NCBI GenBank assembly: GCA_009703975.1
Contig: WLFB01000038.1
Location: 1-8,654, forward strand
From: Actinomycetota bacterium
Lineage (GTDB): Bacteria > Actinomycetota > Acidimicrobiia > Acidimicrobiales > Ilumatobacteraceae
Reading direction: 5' to 3'
Length of the DNA: 8,654 nucleotides
The notes below the pieces were generated by a model that worked only from the letters and a program-made list of their open reading frames with translations, did no database searches and was not told where the DNA came from. The position numbers and the translations under genes were made by a program. Shown here in pieces: positions 1-5,728 of this stretch (its first letter is position 1; each line of letters begins with the position of its first letter).

Positions 1-619
1 AACAGTGAAAGGTGAAGTTGTATCTTCAACTTTTGACCGACCATCTGAGGAGCACACTCATGTCGCCGAACTCGTGATTGAAAAAGCAAAGCGCATGGTC
101 GAAATGGGCCAAGACGTCGTGATTATTCTTGACGGAATCACTCGTTTGTCGCGTGCTTATAACCTTGCTGCGCCAACAACCGGTCGAGTGATGTCGGGTG
201 GTATCGACGCTGGTGCGTTGTATCCACCGAAGAAATTCTTTGGTGCTGCTCGAAACATTGAAGAAGGCGGCAGTCTTACGATCTTGGCGACGGCGCTCGT
301 TGAAACGAACAGCCGAATGGATGATGCAATTTTCGAAGAGTTCAAGGGAACGGGCAACATGGAGCTTCGTCTTGATCGCAAACTTGCAGAGCGTCGAATT
401 TATCCGGCGATTGATGTTGATGCGTCAAGCACTCGTCACGAAGAGTTGTTGTTTAATCGTCAGCAGCTTCAGATGGTCTGGAAGTTGCGTCGCGTTCTTA
501 GTGGTCTTGCCGCTGAAGGCAGTGCCGCACCAGGGCTTGAGTTGTTGATTGATCGTCTGAAGACTTTCAAGAATAACGACGAGTTCCTCGCCGAAATCGC
601 TAAACAACCGACGTCTTAA
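1..619 (+). CDS. rho: Transcription termination factor Rho, C-terminal part (5' end outside window)
   Basis: Rho is the hexameric RNA-dependent ATPase/translocase that ends transcription of untranslated RNA. About 205 residues of the C-terminal motor domain are present; the RNA-binding N-terminus and Walker A lie upstream of the window. Visible landmarks are the Walker B segment [11 protein letters not shown] (Asp codon 131-133), the Q-loop GRVMSGGID, the block [21 protein letters not shown], the R-loop segment [28 protein letters not shown], and the arginine-finger segment SSTRHEELL. The frame opens at base 2, so the GTG at base 5 is an internal Val codon, not a start. Compared with E. coli Rho, Gly replaces Ser266 directly after the Walker B Asp, and Asn replaces Gly324 in the R-loop. 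The stop TAA lies 13 nt before the next gene, suggesting co-transcription. The family call is secure. Confidence 0.97.
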   Translation, partial: TVKGEVVSSTFDRPSEEHTHVAELVIEKAKRMVEMGQDVVIILDGITRLSRAYNLAAPTTGRVMSGGIDAGALYPPKKFFGAARNIEEGGSLTILATALVETNSRMDDAIFEEFKGTGNMELRLDRKLAERRIYPAIDVDASSTRHEELLFNRQQLQMVWKLRRVLSGLAAEGSAAPGLELLIDRLKTFKNNDEFLAEIAKQPTS

Positions 620-632
620 GTTTCGTCGCGTC

Positions 633-1667
633 ATGATGACGAACGATAGTCACGCATTACGGTTGGCTCGTGTGCGTCTACGCACACTAATTTCGACGCA
701 GTCTGCAGATCTTGAGATACAACATCTAGAAGTTGCTGAGTTCGGTTCAGCCGTTGGTGTTGTGAGTAGAAACATCGCCTGGGTGTTGTTAACTTCGCGT
801 CACGAATTTGGTCTGGGGCCAGCAATGATTTGGGCGTTACGTAACGGTGCAACTTCGCTCAACATCTTTACCGAACACAATTCTGGTGACCTTGCGCGTC
901 GTGCAAGTTTCTTTAACTTCGACATAGATGTTTATAAAATTGCGAGTGATCTCACTGTTACTCCGGCGCTTTCTTTGCCAGGTGCTTTGCCGATAAAAGA
1001 AATCAGTGCAGCCGACGAATCATTTGCAGATTTCATTCGCAGCAGTGGTGCAGAAGTAACTCGCGAACATGGTGTTCTTGCTGGAGAGGTTTGTGGTCTT
1101 GAAGTTTGTCGTGTGGTTCACGATGATACCGACACGGCAGTTGTCGAATCGCGTCTTGAAATCGGTGTCGGCACTCACGACCGTGAAACATTTCAGTTGT
1201 TACATGGCCGCACAGCAACGATTGAGTCTCTGCGCAAAGTCGTTGAAGAAGTCGCATCAAAAAGGATTGCTGGCGCTAATCCTCATCCATTAAATCAACT
1301 TGGTAGAGAGCGATTATTGCGACATTTGACTTGTGTATCGCCACATTCAGTTGACGCAATTTCGCTTCAATCCGTTGCGCCACCAATGCCTCGTGCCAAT
1401 CTCAAAGACCAAGTCCCATGTTGTGCTCTGGGTATTTCTCGTAGTGGTAAGTCTTTGGTTGCTATTTTTAGCATCGGGATAGACCCAGATGTGATCTCAT
1501 TTGGTGCTGATGCGCGACAGGCAATTGACGATCAGGCAGAACTGATTTTTGTTTCACCACAGCGCGACATTGTGCCAGCGATTGCTCAACTTGCCGAGTT
1601 GTTATTCATCCCCGCACGCTTCGCTGGTTGCAATCTTCTAGATGCACCTACACGGGGTCGAGATTAA
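633..1667 (+). CDS. Conserved-looking hypothetical protein between rho and prfA (344 aa)
   Basis: I do not recognise this as a named family. It is soluble-looking, with no signal peptide or membrane segment. Residues 15-105 read as alternating strands and helices, including a hydrophobic helix around GLGPAMIWALRNGA (60-73). A central part has two strand-like blocks, GEVCGLEVCRVV (151-162) and SRLEIGVGTHDRETFQLLHG (173-192). After these come HPLNQLGRERLLRHL (218-232), PRANLKDQVP (253-262) and a C-terminal alpha/beta stretch (264-326). The charged, Gly-rich blocks look like motifs under selection, but I see no P-loop, metal-binding cluster, PD-(D/E)xK set or other catalytic signature. The start is ATG at 633 (a second ATG follows at 636), 13 nt after rho and without a clear Shine-Dalgarno. 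It ends 18 nt before prfA, so it probably shares the rho-prfA-prmC transcript. It sits where actinobacteria usually carry rpmE, but it is far too long to be L31. Confidence 0.85.
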   Translation: MMTNDSHALRLARVRLRTLISTQSADLEIQHLEVAEFGSAVGVVSRNIAWVLLTSRHEFGLGPAMIWALRNGATSLNIFTEHNSGDLARRASFFNFDIDVYKIASDLTVTPALSLPGALPIKEISAADESFADFIRSSGAEVTREHGVLAGEVCGLEVCRVVHDDTDTAVVESRLEIGVGTHDRETFQLLHGRTATIESLRKVVEEVASKRIAGANPHPLNQLGRERLLRHLTCVSPHSVDAISLQSVAPPMPRANLKDQVPCCALGISRSGKSLVAIFSIGIDPDVISFGADARQAIDDQAELIFVSPQRDIVPAIAQLAELLFIPARFAGCNLLDAPTRGRD

Positions 1668-1685
1668 AGCAATAGTCTGATCATC

Positions 1686-2756
1686 GTGCTTGAACGACTT
1701 GACATCATTGAACGAGATTTTCTCGATCTTGAATCGAGCATGGCCACGGCAGAGGTGCTAGAAAACCAAGACAAATTGCGCGAAGTTTCTCGCAAATATA
1801 AACAATTGACGCCTTTGGTCGAGTGCATTCGCAAATATCAAGCCGCAACCGGCAACGCACAAGCGGCAAAGGAGTTGATTGCTGACGCAACCGGCGCTGA
1901 GCGAGATCAGCTGCAAGAAGAATTAATTTCTGCGACTTCGACGATTGCTGCTCTTGAGAATGAACTCAAGATTTTATTGTTGCCACCAGATCCAAATGCC
2001 GGCAAAAACATCATCGTCGAAATTCGCGGTGCAGAAGGTGGAGAAGAAGCCAACCTATTTGCGACTGATTTGTTCGACATGTACAAGGCATTTGCCGCTC
2101 GCAATAACTGGGCAGTCGAAGTTTTGTCGCTCGATCTTTCACCAAAAGGTGGAATCAATCAAGTTGTAATGATCTTCAAAGGAGAGACCGCATGGACTCG
2201 AATGCGCTTCGAGGGCGGACCTCATCGTGTACAGCGAGTTCCAGCCACTGAAAATCAAGGTCGAATTCATACAAGTTCGGCAACTGTGATGGTCTTGCCT
2301 GAGGTTGAAGAAGTTGAACTTCACATTGATGAAAAAGATTTACAAATCGACGTTTACCGTGCGAGCGGCCCTGGCGGCCAAGGCGTAAACACCACCGACT
2401 CTGCAGTGCGCATCACTCATAGACCGAGTGGTGTTGTGGTTGCGATGCAAGATGAGCGCAGTCAGTTGCAAAACCGTTTGCGAGCGATGCAGGTCTTACG
2501 TGCGCGATTGCTTAAGCGTCAAGAAGAAGAGTCTCAGGCACGGGCTTCTGCAGAACGAAAAGCCCAAGTTGGCGGTGGCGGACGTGGCGAAAAGATTCGC
2601 ACATATAACTTCAAAGACAGTCGAGTTACCGACCATCGAATTGGATTTACGTTGCATCAATTGCAAGAAGTTTTGGCGGGAAATTTAGATCCAGTGATTG
2701 ATGCATTGACACTTGAGTATCAGACTGAGCAGTTGGCCTACGCCGGCGAGAAATAA
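1686..2756 (+). CDS. prfA: Peptide chain release factor 1 (RF1)
   Basis: RF1 reads UAA and UAG in the ribosomal A site and triggers peptidyl-tRNA hydrolysis. The protein has 356 residues, normal for the family (E. coli 360). Residues 1-100 form the helical N-terminal domain. The stop-codon-reading tripeptide PAT is at 186-188 within RVQRVPATENQGRIHTS, which identifies RF1; RF2 carries SPF. The catalytic GGQ is at 230-232 in SGPGGQGVNTTDSAVRITH, the site methylated by PrmC. The Lys/Arg-rich C-terminal segment GEKIRTYNFKDSRVTDHRIG is also typical. GTG at 1686 is chosen because the family N-terminus (M-L-x-R-L) begins exactly there; no good Shine-Dalgarno precedes it. prmC, whose product modifies this protein, follows after 8 nt, so joint expression makes sense. 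Confidence 0.98.
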   Translation: MLERLDIIERDFLDLESSMATAEVLENQDKLREVSRKYKQLTPLVECIRKYQAATGNAQAAKELIADATGAERDQLQEELISATSTIAALENELKILLLPPDPNAGKNIIVEIRGAEGGEEANLFATDLFDMYKAFAARNNWAVEVLSLDLSPKGGINQVVMIFKGETAWTRMRFEGGPHRVQRVPATENQGRIHTSSATVMVLPEVEEVELHIDEKDLQIDVYRASGPGGQGVNTTDSAVRITHRPSGVVVAMQDERSQLQNRLRAMQVLRARLLKRQEEESQARASAERKAQVGGGGRGEKIRTYNFKDSRVTDHRIGFTLHQLQEVLAGNLDPVIDALTLEYQTEQLAYAGEK

Positions 2757-2764
2757 TTTCTGTC

Positions 2765-3640
2765 GTGAATAGCGACGAAACAATCACATGGGGTGAGTTG
2801 TTTCAGAAAACTTCGGTCGATCTGGGCAGTGAACAAGAAGCACGATGGTTGTGCGAGCATGCAAGTGGATTAGACACCAGCGAATTTAGTTCGGGTTTGT
2901 CAGAAATAGTCAGTGAGCGTTGTGGTGTTGCCTTGCGCGAGATGGTGCGGCGACGAATATTAGGTGAACCATTGCAATATGTAATGCAGCGTTGGTCGTT
3001 TCGACATCTTGATGTTTTCGTTGATCCGCGAGTGTTGATTCCGCGACCTGAAACCGAACTTGTCGTGCAAGTCGCGCTCGACACATTGCGCAACACTGCG
3101 CAAGAGATTGATCGAAAGATACGAGTTGTTGATCTTGGTACAGGCAGTGGTGTAATCGGATTGGCGCTTGCTAGTGAACTGCCACTTGGTAAAACCGAAG
3201 TTTGGTTAACAGATATTTCAGCCGATGCGCTTGACGTCGCTCGAGCGAACCTGGCCGGATTGGGTTTAGTTGATGGTGATGTTCGCCTTGCTCAAGGTGA
3301 TTGGTTTTCGGCATTGCCGCATCAACATAAAAATAGTTTCGATTTGATCATTAGTAATCCGCCATACATCGCTATTTATGATTCAAGTGTTGAGCCGGTG
3401 GTCCGTGACTATGAGCCGCATCTTGCGCTTTATGCGGGAACTGATGGTTTGGATGCATATCGTCAGATTATTTCGCAGGCTGGCGAATGGCTCGCCACTG
3501 ATGGTTTACTAGTGCTTGAAATCGGTAACGATCAAGCGCTTCTTATTCGTAGTTTGCTTGACGAAAATGGCTTTAAAGATATTGAAATTCGCCAAGATTA
3601 TTCTCAGCGCGACCGCATCGCCCTCGCCCGCAAACATTAA
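2765..3640 (+). CDS. prmC: Release factor glutamine N5-methyltransferase PrmC (HemK)
   Basis: PrmC transfers a methyl group from S-adenosylmethionine to the Gln of the GGQ loop in release factors, raising termination efficiency. The protein is 291 residues (E. coli 277). The N-terminal helical substrate-binding domain covers about residues 1-85 and ends with GEPLQYV (67-73). The linker motif IPRPETE follows at 92-98. The SAM-binding motif I is VVDLGTGSG (121-129), and the acidic ribose-binding region is WLTDIS near 150. The catalytic substrate-binding motif NPPY is at 198-201 in IISNPPYIA. The post-motif segment YEPHLALYAGTDGL is also typical. The start is GTG at 2765, 8 nt after the prfA stop and with only a weak purine run upstream, so translation may depend on ribosomes arriving from prfA. 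Downstream lies a convergent gene with a 17-nt gap and no clear terminator. Confidence 0.97.
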   Translation: MNSDETITWGELFQKTSVDLGSEQEARWLCEHASGLDTSEFSSGLSEIVSERCGVALREMVRRRILGEPLQYVMQRWSFRHLDVFVDPRVLIPRPETELVVQVALDTLRNTAQEIDRKIRVVDLGTGSGVIGLALASELPLGKTEVWLTDISADALDVARANLAGLGLVDGDVRLAQGDWFSALPHQHKNSFDLIISNPPYIAIYDSSVEPVVRDYEPHLALYAGTDGLDAYRQIISQAGEWLATDGLLVLEIGNDQALLIRSLLDENGFKDIEIRQDYSQRDRIALARKH

Positions 3641-3657
3641 CTCGCTGTTGCAACTTT

Positions 3658-5160
3658 TTAAATGTTTAGTGTTCCGTCGGCGTTGAGGTTGACTTTGCGG
3701 CCGACCCATTCGTCAGTGCACATTGCAGTCGCTACGTGCCGATCAGTTGAAGTTGCCCAGGCGCGACGCGAGTCTTTGAGCAACACTGCAGCGATGGCAG
3801 TTTCTGGTGCACCTTCGCGATCATGCATCACGGTGTAGGCCTCAATAGTTGCCTGCCCAGCCACATTGCTCGCAGCTTCACTTGGCGAAGCCAACTCGCG
3901 CGTGTCAAGCGAGTCGATGTCAACTTGTGGTGAACCATAGCGGAAACCCTTTTTTCCTGGCTCAGTCGAATAAACACCAAATGAATGCTTTGTTGCATAA
4001 CCCCCATTAGCCCAGATGAATCCGTTTTGCTTTGAACCTGTGTCGTTGCGAAGTTTGGTCATCATCGTGGCGATTGCGTGCATCACATAGTTGTTCCAAG
4101 GGCCGCCAGCGAAAGATAAACCTCCGGTGATAGTGAGTTGTTGATCGAGCGACAAGTTCAACGATTGTGCGCCGAGTTGCACCGCCGACGGAAAACATGA
4201 GTATAAATCAATTAACGAAATTTCGCTAATTGAAACATCAGCTAGGTCACAAGCCATTGCTCCGCCAAGTCGCACAGCTGGTGTATCAGAAAATGAAAAT
4301 CGGTTTGAGATGTAATAGTGCTCGTGGCAATCTGTGCCAGAAATCGGAAAAACCCAGCGATCTTTTGCTATGCCAAGTTGAGTTGCTTTTTCAACCGAAC
4401 AAATAATTAACGCCGCAGCCATGTCAACCTGATTATTCGAATTCATTACTTTGCGATATGGCGAGCCGATCATCCTGTTTTTTGGTGTGACGGTTCTGAT
4501 CTGTTCTGCACTGAGCGCAGTTTGACTCCATGCGTTCGTATTTGTCGCAGCCACGCCACTGAATCTTGACCAAAGTTCGCTAATAATTTGATCATGTTCG
4601 GCGATGCTTCGTTTTGCTTTGGCACGAATCGCAGTTTCAAACATTGGGTATATCTGCACTGGTAGAAAAATCTTTCGAGCGATTTCTTCGGGGCTACTCA
4701 ACGCGGCATCATCTATAATTTGAAGCGGTGCTGGGGTGCCCTGCACTTCTGGTGTCCAGTTCAGCGTTACGTTTTCGCGTTGCGCTCGCGATCGCGAATA
4801 GCTTGATTCACCGCCAGCGATTATCGCGATGTCCAACTCTCCATTTTGAATTTCTCGCGCAAGTTTGTTGACAATTAACTGCGGCATGTTGCCACCGTGA
4901 GGGGTTATGCCATCAGCGCGGGTGTTGATCCCAAGAAGTTTGGCAACAGTGTGTGCAGGATTTGCATATCTCCACGACAACATTCGCACGATGTTTAGCG
5001 CATCAACATCTGGCACAGTGCTCAAGCCAGCATCAAGTGTGGCACTTCGAATCGCTTCGGTGATTAGTTGAACGGGCTCGCGTGCGTCTGCCAAAGTCGC
5101 CGCGTGATTGACAATTTGCCCTTGTCCAACAAGCACAGGAGTTCGCGGGTCAATTGACAC
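3658..5160 (-). CDS. Thiolase-like protein (TLP1 / SCP-x-like fold) lacking canonical catalytic residues
   Basis: This 500-residue protein is usually labelled acetyl-CoA acetyltransferase. Thiolase-fold landmarks are PRTPVLVGQGQ at the N-terminus, the strand IAIIAGGESS (111-120), NRMIGSPYRKVMNSNNQVD (228-246), IDLYSCFPSAVQ (317-328), the Gly-rich loop GGLSFAGGPWNNY (346-358) and ANGGYATKHSFG (384-395). Residues from about 425 to the end look like the extra C-terminal domain of mycobacterial thiolase-like protein type 1. The nucleophilic Cys expected in an NxCxSG-like loop is replaced by GGNMPQ (89-94), the GHPxG His loop by AGGPWNNY, and the final CxGGG by ANGGY. True thiolysis or Claisen condensation is therefore doubtful. 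It may bind acyl-CoA or carry out a lyase reaction, as Ltp-type steroid aldolases do; that is inference. The start is GTG at 5158-5160. It is antisense to all its neighbours, faces prmC and diverges from rpiB. Confidence 0.9.
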   Translation of the reverse strand: MSIDPRTPVLVGQGQIVNHAATLADAREPVQLITEAIRSATLDAGLSTVPDVDALNIVRMLSWRYANPAHTVAKLLGINTRADGITPHGGNMPQLIVNKLAREIQNGELDIAIIAGGESSYSRSRAQRENVTLNWTPEVQGTPAPLQIIDDAALSSPEEIARKIFLPVQIYPMFETAIRAKAKRSIAEHDQIISELWSRFSGVAATNTNAWSQTALSAEQIRTVTPKNRMIGSPYRKVMNSNNQVDMAAALIICSVEKATQLGIAKDRWVFPISGTDCHEHYYISNRFSFSDTPAVRLGGAMACDLADVSISEISLIDLYSCFPSAVQLGAQSLNLSLDQQLTITGGLSFAGGPWNNYVMHAIATMMTKLRNDTGSKQNGFIWANGGYATKHSFGVYSTEPGKKGFRYGSPQVDIDSLDTRELASPSEAASNVAGQATIEAYTVMHDREGAPETAIAAVLLKDSRRAWATSTDRHVATAMCTDEWVGRKVNLNADGTLNI

Positions 5161-5168
5161 AACTACTC

Positions 5169-5174
5169 ACAATA
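5169..5174 (-). promoter_or_regulatory. Candidate -10 box for the thiolase-like gene
   Basis: On the minus strand the hexamer TATTGT matches the TANNNT consensus of group 1 sigma factors and ends 8 nt before the GTG start at 5160. Transcription would begin at or within about two bases of the start codon, giving a leaderless or nearly leaderless mRNA. No convincing -35 box is visible about 17 bp upstream (GATGAG there). A TANNNT match in this A+T context is weak evidence by itself. Confidence 0.35.
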
Positions 5175-5194
5175 CGCCGTAACTTTTGGCACTC

Positions 5195-5208
5195 ATCGGG
5201 ATATCGGG
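5195..5208 (+). repeat. Short direct repeat ATCGGG-AT-ATCGGG upstream of rpiB
   Basis: Two copies of ATCGGG (5195-5200 and 5203-5208) lie with an 8-base period immediately upstream of, and sharing base 5208 with, the inverted repeat of the rpiB control region. The position, roughly -57 to -44 from the proposed start site, would suit an activator site. Six-base repeats can also arise by chance. Confidence 0.3.
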
Positions 5209-5231
5209 CAGTCTTCTTTCGAGAAGTCTGC
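5208..5231. repeat. Inverted repeat with TTCG centre over the rpiB -35 region
   Basis: The left arm GCAGTCTTCT (5208-5217) and right arm AGAAGTCTGC (5222-5231) pair at 9 of 10 positions, with one T-T mismatch, around the centre TTCG (5218-5221). The repeat spans -44 to -21 relative to the proposed start site at 5252 and so covers the expected -35 box. As DNA it would be a good operator for a dimeric repressor. As RNA it would form a stable stem with a UUCG-type loop, but only if transcription began upstream of it, which the leaderless model does not predict. No T-tract follows, so it does not look like an intrinsic terminator. Confidence 0.6.
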
Positions 5232-5251
5232 TAGTGCAATACACTTTTGGC
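5217..5251 (+). promoter_or_regulatory. Probable leaderless promoter of rpiB-glyA-wecA
   Basis: TACACT at 5240-5245 is a good TANNNT -10 box and ends exactly 6 nt before the ATG of rpiB at 5252. That places it at -12 to -7 if the A of the ATG is the first transcribed base, the geometry of leaderless genes common in actinobacteria. The -35 position with a 17-bp spacer holds TTTCGA (5217-5222), a poor match to TTGACA, so an activator may be needed. No Shine-Dalgarno precedes the ATG, which fits leaderless translation. Confidence 0.55.
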
Positions 5252-5728
5252 ATGAAACGTATTGCGATTGGGTCTGATCATGCTGGTTTTGAACTCAAGC
5301 AACATTTGATTTCATATCTAGCCACTAAAGGGCTAACTGTTGACGACCATGGCACCAACTCAACGCAGAGTGTCGACTATCCCGAAATTTGTGCCAATGT
5401 TGCTCGGTCGGTGCGCGATAAAAAAGCAGACATGGGCATCGTGCTCGGCGGTAGCGGTCAGGGTGAGCAAATTGCGGCCAACAAAGTAATCGGCATACGC
5501 GCTGCACTGTGTAACGATCTTTATTTAGCGGAAATGGCACGATCGCACAACAACGCAAATGTTCTTTCAATGGGTGCACGAGTTGTTTCGCCCGAACTCG
5601 CAGAACAGATAGTTGATAAGTTTGTCATTACGCAATTTGAAGGCGGAAGACATGCGCCGAGAGTTGCACAGCTTCACGAAATTGAACTTGCCGAAATCAA
5701 ACTATCTCTAAACGAAAGCAGCAACTAA
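5252..5728 (+). CDS. rpiB: Ribose-5-phosphate isomerase B
   Basis: RpiB interconverts ribose 5-phosphate and ribulose 5-phosphate in the non-oxidative pentose phosphate pathway. The protein has 158 residues, close to the usual 145-160. Seen are the N-terminal phosphate/substrate block [13 protein letters not shown] with D9 and H10, the active-site loop [13 protein letters not shown] (66-78), H99 in [10 protein letters not shown], and the C-terminal EGGRH block (130-134). In E. coli RpiB the loop carries a catalytic Cys. Here it has S68 and E72 with the same 4-residue spacing as Ser71/Glu75 in Mycobacterium tuberculosis RpiB, so this is the actinobacterial Glu-base type. ATG at 5252 is chosen because family members start with M-K/R-I-A-x-G-x-D-H. 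A reading frame extending upstream to TTG 5186 would run through the promoter and inverted repeat and is rejected. The stop overlaps the glyA start. Confidence 0.96.
   Translation: MKRIAIGSDHAGFELKQHLISYLATKGLTVDDHGTNSTQSVDYPEICANVARSVRDKKADMGIVLGGSGQGEQIAANKVIGIRAALCNDLYLAEMARSHNNANVLSMGARVVSPELAEQIVDKFVITQFEGGRHAPRVAQLHEIELAEIKLSLNESSN

Larger units (their letters stand above)
5161..5251. promoter_or_regulatory. Divergent intergenic region with promoters for the thiolase-like gene and rpiB
   Basis: These 91 bases separate two gene starts that point away from each other, so both promoters must lie here or further inside the genes. It contains a TACACT -10-like box facing rpiB, a TATTGT -10-like box facing the thiolase-like gene (5169-5174, minus strand, ending 8 nt before its GTG), a 10-bp inverted repeat and a short direct repeat. 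The elements are listed separately. A shared regulator is possible but unproven. Confidence 0.6.

Noticed and set aside
198..548. 116-codon alternative-frame reading inside rho
   Set aside because: rho is unambiguous here and the alternative has no domain signature.
2749..2761. AGAAAT-A-ATTTCT dyad over the prfA stop
   Set aside because: All but two pairs are A-T, with a one-base centre, partly coding; likely chance.
2803..3096. 97-codon antisense frame opposite prmC
   Set aside because: Ser/Arg/Thr-rich low-quality translation, a shadow of prmC.
3647..3659. GTTGCAAC followed by five T, resembling a terminator
   Set aside because: The palindrome has no loop bases, so a stable RNA hairpin cannot form; also very short.
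5233..5245. AGTG/CACT mini-dyad over the rpiB -10 box
   Set aside because: Only 4 bp arms; not distinguishable from chance.
5186..5251. Upstream TTG start adding 22 residues to RpiB
   Set aside because: The family N-terminus begins exactly at ATG 5252, and the extension would run through the inverted repeat and the -10 box.
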